Assembly (NCBI RefSeq): GCF_014202425.1
Contig: NZ_JACHGT010000003.1
Span: forward strand, 434,001 to 498,000
Reading direction: 5' to 3'
DNA length: 64,000 bases
Origin: Phytomonospora endophytica
GTDB taxonomy: Bacteria > Actinomycetota > Actinomycetes > Mycobacteriales > Micromonosporaceae
Position numbers and translations under genes: made by a program. Below, in pieces: positions 30,531-38,330 of this stretch. Numbering within the stretch: the first letter of the stretch is position 1; each line of letters opens with the position of its first letter. The notes beneath the pieces were generated by a model. It was not told the origin of the DNA and searched no databases. It saw nothing but the letters and a program-made list of their open reading frames with translations.

Positions 30531-30860
30531 AATCCTTTGCGCGGAGTGTATTTGCGCGTCATACGTCTGTTTGCGATCAACAGATACCGATTCTGCACTG
30601 TTCTGGTGATCGTCGCGAAAGGAAGCCGCTCCGTTTCGACGATCCACTGGGGACTCGATCGCGTCATTGTGCGGAAACGCGGGACGATCCCGAAGGCTCC
30701 ATGATCACGCAAAGTGATTGTTCGCCCGGAAACGTTCTACTCACGGTGACGGAGTCGCCGAGCCGCAACAAAGTGATGGACTTCGATATGCGCTTCGGGT
30801 TCATTCCGCGTCCGCGCGAGAAATGGGGCCCGGCACTCCGGAAGCCGCGCCACTCCCCCG
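30531..30860. other. 330-bp lower-GC gap without a supported gene
   Basis: The region is noticeably richer in A+T than its surroundings. It holds an inverted repeat TCTGTT/AACAGA (30566-30584) whose centre contains TGTTTGCGATCAA, a 13-mer also present in reverse orientation at the start of the M23 gene (about 29719). Short open frames exist on both strands, but none has a ribosome site and conserved features together. I see no RNA gene here. Confidence 0.4.
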
Positions 30861-31448
30861 TCACCGCGGATCGCGACCGCCCAAAGCCGCCAAACGGTCG
30901 TAGAGGGGCGCCTCGGCGTCCACGGCGACCTCCGGACCGATGTGCATTCCGTCGGCCTCCGACCCGCGCACCTCACCGGTGAGGACTCCCGGCGCCCATC
31001 CCAGCACGTGCTCCCCCAGTTCGCGGTCGAGCTCGGTCGGCTGGCCGCTCGCCTTGGCGAGATCCCACGCGTGGATCACCAGCTCCGCCACCTGCTGGTC
31101 GATGGTCCAGGCGGCGGGCAGCTCCCCGAAGGGGAACACGATCACACGGTCGAAGGCGCCCGGCGAGCGCCATGCGGCCAAGAGCGCGTCCGCCTGCTCG
31201 CGGTAGGCGGCCGTCCAGTCGTCGCCGGTGAGGGGACGGTTCGGACCGCGGGTCCCACCGGCGGTGACGGCCGCGAACTGACCGACCTCGTCGACGAGAT
31301 GCTCGACGAGGTCGCGGACGTTCCAGGACGCGCACGGCGTCGGCAGCGCGGCCTGGCCGGGCTCGACCCCGGCGAGGACCTCCCCGGCCTGGTCGAGGGC
31401 ACGGGCGACGAGGTCGATGGCGGCGGTGTGGTCGGCGTGAACGGTCAT
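30861..31448 (-). CDS. TIGR03086-type DinB-like protein (mycothiol-associated superfamily)
   Basis: This 195-residue protein belongs to the TIGR03086 group of the DinB/mycothiol-dependent maleylpyruvate isomerase superfamily. The signature PTPCASWNVRDLVEHLVDEV (residues 36-55) includes H50, a metal-ligand position. A second histidine lies in AELVIHAWDLAKASG. The superfamily is a four-helix bundle that often binds a divalent metal and acts in thiol-dependent transfer or isomerisation; most members in this group lack an assigned substrate. The ATG at 31448 follows a clear AGGAGGAG ribosome site at about 7 nt; the longer frame upstream is not conserved. It is divergent from the nucleotidyltransferase gene. 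Confidence 0.88.
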   Translation of the reverse strand: MTVHADHTAAIDLVARALDQAGEVLAGVEPGQAALPTPCASWNVRDLVEHLVDEVGQFAAVTAGGTRGPNRPLTGDDWTAAYREQADALLAAWRSPGAFDRVIVFPFGELPAAWTIDQQVAELVIHAWDLAKASGQPTELDRELGEHVLGWAPGVLTGEVRGSEADGMHIGPEVAVDAEAPLYDRLAALGGRDPR

Positions 31449-31542
31449 GACGGTCTCCTCCTGGGGTTGCTCCGGTTTCACCACCTGGTCGGAACCGGCC
31501 CGCGGTTTTCGACACGCTCGGGCGAACCGGGAGGATGAGGCC

Positions 31543-32286
31543 ATGGATCAACGTCTCACCCCTGTCCCGGTCGTCGCGCGCGTCACCGAGCGCATCCGCG
31601 ACGCCGTCGACCTCGTTGGCCTCTATGTGGGCGGCTCACTGGCCTTCGGCGACTACCGGCCGGGGATCAGCGACATCGATGTACTCGCCGTCATCGGAGG
31701 CATCGACGATGCCGCACGGGATCGCCTCACCGCCGTTCACCTGGCCGCCATCGAGGCCGACGCGGTCGCGGGGAAACTGCACTGCGCGTACCTCCTGAAA
31801 GACGACGCGGCCGATCTCACCCGCGAGCACCCCTACTGGGGTCACGGGGAGCTCTACTCCCGTGCCGTCAGCGGCATCGCCCGCGCCGAGGTACTGCAGG
31901 ACGGCATCGTCGTGCACGGTCCGCCACCCGCCGGGCTCCTGCCAGGCCTGGACGACGCGGCCATCCGGGCCGCCGCGCTCGACGAACTGCGCGGCTACTG
32001 GTCGAAGGCGGTCCACCGGCGCGAGGCGTGGCTGGAGGACGTCTACGTCGACCTCGGCCTCATCACCCTCGCCAGGGTCGAGGCGACGGTCACCGAAGGC
32101 CGCCTGATCACCAAACGCGAGGCCATCGAACGCCTCGGCCACTTCGACGTGCCGGCCGGACTGGCCGCCCAGATCGCCGCCCGGCGCCGCGGCGAGACGG
32201 TCGTCCTCAGTGGGGCCGAACGCGCCGAACGGGCGGAACTGGCTCGCGGCCTCATGCTGCGGGGCATCGAGCGCCTGCTCGCCTAG
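31543..32286 (+). CDS. nucleotidyltransferase (aminoglycoside adenylyltransferase-like)
   Basis: This 247-residue protein has an N-terminal Pol-beta type nucleotidyltransferase domain with the motif GGSLAFGDYRPGISDID, where D44 and D46 would bind the metal. The C-terminal DUF4111-type helical domain includes the LITLARVEATVTEGRLITKRE region (described here by position, about 175-195), resembling the AadA/ANT family. It could adenylylate an aminoglycoside, but many chromosomal relatives have no such activity. GGGAGG lies 8 nt before the ATG. Its TAG stop overlaps the TAG stop of the convergent acVLRF1 gene in a shared CTAG. Resistance is only a family-based possibility. Confidence 0.82.
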   Translation: MDQRLTPVPVVARVTERIRDAVDLVGLYVGGSLAFGDYRPGISDIDVLAVIGGIDDAARDRLTAVHLAAIEADAVAGKLHCAYLLKDDAADLTREHPYWGHGELYSRAVSGIARAEVLQDGIVVHGPPPAGLLPGLDDAAIRAAALDELRGYWSKAVHRREAWLEDVYVDLGLITLARVEATVTEGRLITKREAIERLGHFDVPAGLAAQIAARRRGETVVLSGAERAERAELARGLMLRGIERLLA

Positions 32287-32993
32287 TCCGCGAGCTCCTC
32301 GCTCTCGCCGTCCGCTTCGGGACCCGGCTCCGGCTCGGTCAGGTGGATCTGGACGGCCCGGAACTGCCGCGGGGTGTCCTTGAGCGTCGCCAGGCGGGGT
32401 TCGCCGACGTCCATGACGAGCGGGACCATCTTGTGCCGCAACGCTTCGAGCCGCTTGTCGGCGAGCGCGTCGGCGACGGTGCGGCGGTCGCCGGCGGCCA
32501 CGACGCACTCGATCTCGCCGAGGTAGGGCATGAGGACGCGGGCGGCGGCGTCGGTGGCCTTCTTGAGCGCCTGCTTGGCCTGCTTCTCGCGGCGGCGGGC
32601 GTAGCGCTGCTGGGACCAGCCGCCCGCGGCGGTGCGGCCCTGCACGTAGGTGGTGTCCACTTTGGAGGCCAGAAGTTTGGCGCCGCGGAAGACGCCCATC
32701 GCGAAGGCGCCCTTGCGGACGACGAGCACGGCGACGAGGTGTTCGGCCGAGGCGCGCTCGACGAAGGTCTCGACGAGGGCCTCGGGTTCGATCTCGTCTT
32801 CGAAGCGTTCGCCGAGGGGCAGGGCGCAGGCGGCGACGGCGCCGTCGGCGGCGGTCAGGGTGATGCCGTCGAGGCTCTGTTCGATCGCGCTGGGGCCGTG
32901 GCGGCCGATGAAGCCGTTGAGCCAGCGCACGAGACGTTCGGGGGGCACGCTGATCATGCGCCCGCCGCCGGTGGCCGGCCGGGAGTTCGACAT
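32283..32993 (-). CDS. acVLRF1-type peptidyl-tRNA hydrolase (Vms1-like release factor)
   Basis: This 236-residue protein carries the VLRF1 domain, related to eRF1 and to yeast Vms1. In actinobacteria it is thought to release nascent chains from peptidyl-tRNA on stalled 50S subunits. The catalytic loop is TAAGGWSQQRYARRR with G124-G125 and Q128 as the release glutamine. The preceding strands LVAVLVVRKGAFAMGVF and LLASKVDTTYVQGR match the family. I chose the ATG at 32993 (MSNSRPATGG), with AAGGCGG upstream, because the longer open frame runs antisense into the alkD gene. The acidic C-terminus (EPEPGPEADGESEE) may be flexible. The gene converges on the nucleotidyltransferase. Confidence 0.88.
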   Translation of the reverse strand: MSNSRPATGGGRMISVPPERLVRWLNGFIGRHGPSAIEQSLDGITLTAADGAVAACALPLGERFEDEIEPEALVETFVERASAEHLVAVLVVRKGAFAMGVFRGAKLLASKVDTTYVQGRTAAGGWSQQRYARRREKQAKQALKKATDAAARVLMPYLGEIECVVAAGDRRTVADALADKRLEALRHKMVPLVMDVGEPRLATLKDTPRQFRAVQIHLTEPEPGPEADGESEELAD

Positions 32994-33057
32994 CGCCGAC
33001 CGCCTTTCTGTCTTGTTCGCCGGGTGCCGTGTCGTACGGCTCAGCGAGGATAGCCTC

Positions 33058-33741
33058 ATGGACCCACGCGACACCAGCGCATTGATCGAACGGCTCACGG
33101 CGGTGTTCGCGCCCGCCGCCGACGCGGAGAAGGCGGCGGCGATGTCGGCGTACATGCGCGGCAAGTTCGCCTACCTCGGCATCCCCACGCCCCTGCGGCG
33201 GGTCCTGACGCGTGAGGTCCTGGCCGGGGCGCCCGCCTATGACGAGCGGGCCGTCGCGGGGATCGCGCTGGCCTGCTGGGAGCTGCCCGAGCGGGAGTAC
33301 CGGTACTTCGCGGTGGATCTGCTCATCAAGCGGGTGAAGGCCCTGTCGGAGACGTTCGTGCCGACCTTGCGGCACCTGGTGGTCACCGACTCGTGGTGGG
33401 ACACCGTCGACGGGCTCGCCACGCGCGTCGCCGGGCCACTGGTGGCCGCCGAGCCGTCGCTCGTGGGCGTCATGGACGAGTGGATCGAGTCGCCGGACCT
33501 GTGGCAGGCGCGCGTGGCGATCCTGCACCAGATGCACTACCAGGACGCCACCGACACCGAACGCCTCTACCGCTACTGCGAACGAAGGGCCGGCGACGGC
33601 GACTTCTTCATCCGCAAGGCCATCGGCTGGATCCTGCGGCAGTACGCCAAGACCGATCCCGCCGCCGTCCGCGCGTTCGTCGCGCGGACGGAACTGTCGC
33701 CGCTGTCCAAGCGCGAGGCCCTCAAGAACATCGGGGCATGA
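33058..33741 (+). CDS. AlkD-type DNA alkylation-repair glycosylase
   Basis: This 227-residue protein is an ALK/HEAT-repeat DNA glycosylase that removes N7- and N3-alkylated purines. The signature SWWDTVD is present; by comparison with Bacillus cereus AlkD (W109, D113, R148) the residues are W114, D118 and R152 (in LWQARVAILHQ). The C-terminal FFIRKAIGWILRQY helix is also characteristic. The ATG at 33058 follows GAGGA (33046-33050) at 7 nt. It is divergent from acVLRF1 and ends in a perfect hairpin. An active enzyme is expected because all key residues are kept. Confidence 0.93.
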   Translation: MDPRDTSALIERLTAVFAPAADAEKAAAMSAYMRGKFAYLGIPTPLRRVLTREVLAGAPAYDERAVAGIALACWELPEREYRYFAVDLLIKRVKALSETFVPTLRHLVVTDSWWDTVDGLATRVAGPLVAAEPSLVGVMDEWIESPDLWQARVAILHQMHYQDATDTERLYRYCERRAGDGDFFIRKAIGWILRQYAKTDPAAVRAFVARTELSPLSKREALKNIGA

Positions 33742-33744
33742 GAG

Positions 33745-33770
33745 AACCGCCCGGCGTACGCCGGGCGGTT
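33745..33770. terminator. bidirectional terminator between alkD and suf operon
   Basis: A perfect 26-bp palindrome beginning AACCGCCCGGCG ends alkD and, on the other strand, lies 20 nt beyond the sufT stop. Confidence 0.85.
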
Positions 33771-33789
33771 CAGGGGGATCTTCTCGGCC

Positions 33790-34173
33790 TCAGACGTTGA
33801 ACCCGAGGGCGCGCAGCTGGTCGCGGCCGTCGTCGGTGATCTTGTCGGGGCCCCACGGCGGGATCCACACCCAGTTGATGCGCATGTCGGCGACCAGGCC
33901 GCCGCCCGGGCCGGAGCACAGCGCCGAACGGGTCTGGTCCTCGATCACGTCGGTCAGCGGGCAGGCCGCCGACGTCAGCGTCATGTCGAGGGTCGCGACG
34001 TTCTCGTCGTCGATGTGGACACCGTAGACGAGGCCGAGGTCGACGACGTTGATGCCCAGCTCGGGGTCGACGACGTCCTTCATGGCCTCGGTGACGTCCT
34101 CGGCGGCCGCCTTCTTCACGCCGCCCTCCGGCGTCTCGGCCGGGGCGGTCTGGTCGAGCACTTCTTCACTCAT
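33790..34173 (-). CDS. sufT: SufT-type iron-sulfur assembly protein (DUF59/MIP18)
   Basis: This 127-residue protein is a DUF59-domain protein that helps mature Fe-S enzymes. The domain spans about residues 26-125 with VDPELGINVVDLGLVYGV and the conserved cysteine C71 in TSAACPLTD. It is the last gene of the suf operon, and its ATG overlaps the sufU stop by 4 nt (ATGA). The N-terminal 25 residues are a non-conserved acidic extension. SufT is the usual terminal gene of actinobacterial suf operons. Length and the single conserved cysteine are normal. Confidence 0.93.
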   Translation of the reverse strand: MSEEVLDQTAPAETPEGGVKKAAAEDVTEAMKDVVDPELGINVVDLGLVYGVHIDDENVATLDMTLTSAACPLTDVIEDQTRSALCSGPGGGLVADMRINWVWIPPWGPDKITDDGRDQLRALGFNV

Positions 34174-34628
34174 GAACTCTCTCCGCTCTCATCGGCAGCG
34201 GTCGCGCGGGCGGCCGCGTCCTTGAACGCCATCCAGGACAGCAGTGCGCACTTGACGCGCGCCGGGTACTTCGCCACACCCGCGAAGGCGACGGCGTCTT
34301 CGAGCACGTCCTCGTCCGGTTCGACCTCTCCCTTGCCGACCATCAGCTCGGTGAACGCCTCCAGCGTCACCATCGCCTCGGCCAGGGCCTTGCCGTTGAG
34401 CAGGTCGAACAACACGCTCGCCGAGGCCTGCGAGATGGAGCAGCCGACGCCGTCGTAGGAGACGTCGGCGACCTTCCCGCCGTCGAGGTGCACCCGCACG
34501 GTGATCTCGTCACCGCACGTCGGGTTGACGTGGTGCGCCTCGGCCTCGAAGGGTTCGCGCAGGCCGCGGCCGTGCGGCCGCTTGTAGTGGTCGAGGATGA
34601 TCTCCTGGTAAAGCTCGTCGAGCCGCAT
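34170..34628 (-). CDS. sufU: Fe-S assembly sulfurtransferase SufU
   Basis: SufU (152 residues) accepts persulfide sulfur from SufS and passes it to the SufBCD scaffold in Gram-positive bacteria. Its zinc site is complete: C38 and D40 in NPTCGDE, C63 in GVGCSISQ and C127 in RVKCALLSW. The ATG at 34628 overlaps the sufS TGA by 1 nt (TGATG), showing translational coupling. An open frame continues 39 codons upstream within sufS but is not part of the protein. It is the zinc-dependent SufU type rather than an IscU scaffold, as expected beside sufS. Confidence 0.95.
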   Translation of the reverse strand: MRLDELYQEIILDHYKRPHGRGLREPFEAEAHHVNPTCGDEITVRVHLDGGKVADVSYDGVGCSISQASASVLFDLLNGKALAEAMVTLEAFTELMVGKGEVEPDEDVLEDAVAFAGVAKYPARVKCALLSWMAFKDAAARATAADESGESS

Positions 34629-35932
34629 CAGCCAAAGACCTTCCGTACCTTGTCCAACGCCGTGATGAGGGCGTCCACCTCGTCGGTGGTGTTGTACAGG
34701 TAGAACGACGCACGGGTCGTCGACGGTACCCCGAAACGAACACACGTCGGTTTTGCGCAGTGATGTCCGACTCGCACCTCGACACCTTCGGCGTCGAGGA
34801 CCTGCCCGACGTCATGCGGGTGGATCCCGTCGAGGTGGAAGGAGACGCATCCGCCGCGGCCGACGGCGACCTCGGGCCCGATGATCCGCAGACCCGGGAC
34901 GGTCACCAGGGCGTCCAGCGCGTAGGCCGTCAGCTCCTTCTCGTGCCACTTGATCGCGTCCATGCCGACCCGCTGGAGGTAGTCGACCGCCACGCCGAGA
35001 CCGTAGGCCTCGGTGATCGGCGGTGTACCGGCCTCGAACTTCGCCGGGGGCGGCGCGTAGGTCGAACCGGTCATCGCGACCGTCTCGATCATCGAGCCTC
35101 CGCCGAGGAACGGCGGCATCGCCTCCAGCAGTTCGTGGCGGGCGTACAGGGCGCCGATCCCGGTCGGGCCGAGCATCTTGTGCCCGGTGAAGACCAGGAA
35201 GTCCACGTCCAGTTCGACGACGTCGACGGGCATGTGCGGCACCGACTGGGACGCGTCGAGCATCAGCAGCGCGCCGACCTCGCGCACCCGCTGCGCCACC
35301 GCGACCGTCGGGTTGACCGTGCCGAGCAGGTTCGACTGGTGCACGTAGGACACCAGTTTGGTGCGCTCGGTGACGACCTCGTCGAGGTTCGACAGGTCGA
35401 GACGGCCGTGCTCGGTGATCCCGAACCACTTCAGCGTCGCACCGGTCCGCTCGCACAGCAGCTGCCACGGGACGATGTTGGAGTGGTGCTCCATCTCGGA
35501 GATGACGACCTCGTCGCCGGGGCCGAGCCGCAGCCGCGGGTCGGCCTTCGGGTCGAGCGAGGCGGCCAGCATCGCGTAGGCGACCAGGTTCACCGACTCG
35601 GTGGAGTTCTTGGTGAACACCAGCTCCTCGGGCCGGGCCGCGCCGATGAAGGCCGCGACCTTCGCCCGCGCGCCCTCGTAACCCTCGGTGGCCTCGGTGC
35701 CCAGCGTGTGCACCGAACGGGACACGTTGGCGTTGTGCGTCAACGCGAAGTCCCGCATGGCCTCGACGACCTGGAGCGGTTTCTGCGACGTGGCCGCCGA
35801 GTCGAGGTAGACCAGCCGGTGCCCGTTGACCTCCCGATCCAGGATCGGGAAGTCGGCGCGGATCGCCGCGACGTCCAGCCTCGGCACCGCGATGCCGGGC
35901 TCCGTCGCGACCGCCGCTCCGGGTGTGGTCAT
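34628..35932 (-). CDS. sufS: cysteine desulfurase SufS
   Basis: SufS (434 residues) is the PLP-dependent desulfurase that mobilises sulfur from cysteine. The PLP-lysine is K252 in FTGHKMLGPTG and the catalytic cysteine is C392 in VGHHCAKPTCVRFGV. The N-terminal FPILDREVNGHRLVYLDSAAT is the standard group II start. The extension of about 20 residues before it is longer than in many relatives. The gene starts 2 nt after the sufC stop and ends overlapping sufU. It works with SufU as sulfur donor to SufBC2D. All family features are present. Confidence 0.97.
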   Translation of the reverse strand: MTTPGAAVATEPGIAVPRLDVAAIRADFPILDREVNGHRLVYLDSAATSQKPLQVVEAMRDFALTHNANVSRSVHTLGTEATEGYEGARAKVAAFIGAARPEELVFTKNSTESVNLVAYAMLAASLDPKADPRLRLGPGDEVVISEMEHHSNIVPWQLLCERTGATLKWFGITEHGRLDLSNLDEVVTERTKLVSYVHQSNLLGTVNPTVAVAQRVREVGALLMLDASQSVPHMPVDVVELDVDFLVFTGHKMLGPTGIGALYARHELLEAMPPFLGGGSMIETVAMTGSTYAPPPAKFEAGTPPITEAYGLGVAVDYLQRVGMDAIKWHEKELTAYALDALVTVPGLRIIGPEVAVGRGGCVSFHLDGIHPHDVGQVLDAEGVEVRVGHHCAKPTCVRFGVPSTTRASFYLYNTTDEVDALITALDKVRKVFG

Positions 35933-35934
35933 GG

Positions 35935-36711
35935 TCAGGCTCCGACCTTCGCGGCGCCCGCGCCCTTGACGTAGCGGTCGTAGCCTTCGGCCTCCAGCTG
36001 CTCGGCCAGCTCCGGGCCGCCCTCTTCGACGATCTTGCCGGCGACGAAGACATGCACGAAGTCGGGCTTGACGTAGCGCAGGATGCGCGTGTAGTGGGTG
36101 ATCAGCAGCACGCCGAGGTCGTTGTTCTCCTTGACGCGGTTGATGCCCTCGCTGACGATGCGCAGCGCGTCGATGTCGAGGCCGGAGTCGGTCTCGTCGA
36201 GGATGGCCATCTTCGGCTTGAGCAGTTCGAGCTGCATGATCTCGTGGCGCTTCTTCTCACCGCCGGAGAAGCCCTCGTTGACGCTGCGGGTGGCGAACTC
36301 GGGGTCCATCTCCAGGCCGGCCATGGCCGACTGGAGGTCCTTGACCCAGGTGCGCAGCTTGGGGGCCTCGCCGTCGATGGCGGTCTTGGCGGTGCGCAGG
36401 AAGTTCGACACCGACACGCCGGGGACCTCGACGGGGTACTGCATCGCCAGGAACAGGCCGGCGCGGGCGCGCTCGTCGACGCTCATGGCCAGGACGTCCT
36501 CGCCGTCGAGAAGGACGCTGCCGCCGGTGATGGTGTACTTCGGGTGACCGGCGATCGAGTAGGCCAGGGTCGACTTGCCCGACCCGTTCGGGCCCATGAT
36601 CGCGTGGGTCTCGCCCGACTTCACCGTCAGGTTGACACCGGCCAGGATCGCCTTGTCCTCGTCGCCGGTGTTGACCGACACCTGGAGGTCGCGGATCTCA
36701 AGGGTGCTCAT
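35935..36711 (-). CDS. sufC: Fe-S assembly ATPase SufC
   Basis: SufC (258 residues) is the ABC-type ATPase that powers the SufBC2D scaffold. Walker A is GPNGSGKST (about 40-48), the Q-loop follows in LAMQYPVEVPG, the signature is FSGGEKKRHEIMQL and Walker B is AILDETDSGLD. These are the exact SufC variants of ABC motifs. The gene lies between the Rieske ferredoxin gene (18-nt gap) and sufS (2-nt gap). The C-terminal AAKVGA extension is short. No anomalies are visible. Confidence 0.97.
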   Translation of the reverse strand: MSTLEIRDLQVSVNTGDEDKAILAGVNLTVKSGETHAIMGPNGSGKSTLAYSIAGHPKYTITGGSVLLDGEDVLAMSVDERARAGLFLAMQYPVEVPGVSVSNFLRTAKTAIDGEAPKLRTWVKDLQSAMAGLEMDPEFATRSVNEGFSGGEKKRHEIMQLELLKPKMAILDETDSGLDIDALRIVSEGINRVKENNDLGVLLITHYTRILRYVKPDFVHVFVAGKIVEEGGPELAEQLEAEGYDRYVKGAGAAKVGA

Positions 36712-36729
36712 GTGTACTGCTCCTGTTGA

Positions 36730-37086
36730 TTACTCGTCGCCCGCGGCGGCGGGGCCGTTGTGTGGAACCGTGCTCAGGTAAACGTCTCCGTCGCGGATCT
36801 CGACCGGGTAGACCGGGACGGGGACCGTGGCGGGCAGGCCGGTGGGTTCACCGGTCCGCAGGTCGAAGCGGGAGCCGTGCAGCCAGCACTCAAGGGTGCA
36901 GCCCTCGATCTCCCCTTCGGACAGTGCCACCGCGGCGTGTGAGCACTCGTCGTAGATCGCGTACACCTCTTCGGTGTCGGTGTGCACCAGCGCGATCGGC
37001 GTGTCGTCGATCTCGGCGCGCACCGCCGTGCCGACCGGGAGGTCGCTCAGCGCGCACACCCGGATGAAGGTCTCGGTGGTGTCCAT
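36730..37086 (-). CDS. Rieske-type ferredoxin of the suf operon
   Basis: This 118-residue non-haem Rieske protein binds a [2Fe-2S] cluster through C48 and H50 in DECSHAAV and C67 and H70 in ECWLHGSRFD. It lacks the two extra cysteines of respiratory Rieske proteins, so it belongs to the dioxygenase-ferredoxin type. It overlaps the sufD stop by 1 nt (TGATG), so it is coupled to the Suf machinery. A ferredoxin at this position is usual in actinobacterial suf operons and may supply electrons for cluster assembly, which is an inference. Confidence 0.92.
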   Translation of the reverse strand: MDTTETFIRVCALSDLPVGTAVRAEIDDTPIALVHTDTEEVYAIYDECSHAAVALSEGEIEGCTLECWLHGSRFDLRTGEPTGLPATVPVPVYPVEIRDGDVYLSTVPHNGPAAAGDE

Positions 37087-38273
37087 CAGATGCCGACCTT
37101 CGACAGGCGCTCCTCGATGCTGTCGTGGAGGCGGACGCGGATCGGCTCGACCGGGATCTTCTCCAGCAGTTCGGCGAAGAAGCCGCGCACGACCAGGCGG
37201 CGGGCCGACTCCTCGGGGATGCCGCGCGACTGGAGGTAGAACAGCTGCTCGTCGTCGAAGCGCCCGGTGGCGCTGGCGTGGCCGGCGCTGAGGATCTCGC
37301 CGGTCTCGATCTCCAGGTTGGGCACCGAGTCGGCGCGGGCGCCGTCGGTGAGCACCAGGTTCCGGTTGATCTCGTAGGTCTCGGTGCCGGTGGCGACGTC
37401 CTGGATGAGCACGTCACCGACCCACACGGTGTGCGCGTCGGCGCCCTGAAGGGCGCCCCGGTAGTTGACGTTGCTGCGGCAGTCGGGCACGCCGTGGTCG
37501 ACGAGCTGGCGGTGCTCCAGGTGCTGGCCGCTGTCGGCGAAGTAGATGCCGTAGGCGTCGATGGCGGCGTTCGGGCCGGCGAACTCGGCCGACACGTACT
37601 GGCGGACGAGGTCGCCGCCGAGGCTCACCGAGATGTGGGTCAGCGTCGCGTCGCGGCCGATGCGGGCCTTCTGGTGCTGGACCTGCACGGCGTCGGGCGC
37701 CCAGTCGGCGACCGTGACGACGGTGACCTTGGCGTTGGCGCCGACGGCGATCTCGACGTTGTCGGCGAGCGTTACCGAACCGGCGTGGTCGAGGACGATG
37801 GTGACCTCGGCCGACTCCCCGATCTCCAGGAAGGTGTGGCCGAAGCTCGCGCCCTCGGCGCCCTTGCCCTCGATCCGCAGCACGACCGGCTCGGTCACGA
37901 CCGCGTTGCGGGCGACGGAGACCACGAGGGCCTCCTCGGCCGCGGTGTAGGCCTGCGCGCTGATCCGGTCGAAGGGCACCAGGACGCTGCCGATGCGGGC
38001 GTCGTCCTTCGCCACACGGGTGATGGTGACGCCCTCGGGGGCGTCGCCGTACTCGTGGACGGGGCCGGCGGGAGCCGCGGTCCAGGCGCCGTCGTGCAGG
38101 TGACGCAGGCGGCGCAGCGGGGTGAAGCGCCAGTCCTCCTCGCGCCCGTTGAGCGCGGGGAAGTCGGCGACGTCGAAGGACCGCAGCAACTGGGACTTGG
38201 TCTTCGGCGGTACTACGTCCGAAGCGGCCTCTGCTCCGTGCGAATGTGGGCGCGCCAACGCGTTCGTGGTCAT
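37086..38273 (-). CDS. sufD: Fe-S assembly protein SufD
   Basis: SufD (395 residues) is the partner of SufB in the SufBC2D scaffold and aids iron acquisition. The beta-helix core carries the family block including VPDCRSNVNYRGAL and GADAHTVWVGDVLI, followed by the C-terminal helical region DEQLFYLQSRGIPEESARRL. An upstream in-frame TTG at 38312 exists, but the ATG at 38273 is more likely; neither has a strong ribosome site. A GGAG lies 12 nt before the ATG. It is separated from sufB by 57 nt and overlaps the Rieske gene. Confidence 0.94.
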   Translation of the reverse strand: MTTNALARPHSHGAEAASDVVPPKTKSQLLRSFDVADFPALNGREEDWRFTPLRRLRHLHDGAWTAAPAGPVHEYGDAPEGVTITRVAKDDARIGSVLVPFDRISAQAYTAAEEALVVSVARNAVVTEPVVLRIEGKGAEGASFGHTFLEIGESAEVTIVLDHAGSVTLADNVEIAVGANAKVTVVTVADWAPDAVQVQHQKARIGRDATLTHISVSLGGDLVRQYVSAEFAGPNAAIDAYGIYFADSGQHLEHRQLVDHGVPDCRSNVNYRGALQGADAHTVWVGDVLIQDVATGTETYEINRNLVLTDGARADSVPNLEIETGEILSAGHASATGRFDDEQLFYLQSRGIPEESARRLVVRGFFAELLEKIPVEPIRVRLHDSIEERLSKVGI

Positions 38274-38330
38274 GCTCGTGTCTACTCCGGTCGAATTCGT
38301 CTCTTCAGGCAAGGTCTTCGCGCGGGCGGG

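Noticed and set aside
38274-38312. TTG start 13 codons upstream for sufD
   Set aside because: The extra residues are not family-like and the TTG has no ribosome site; the ATG at 38273 is simpler.
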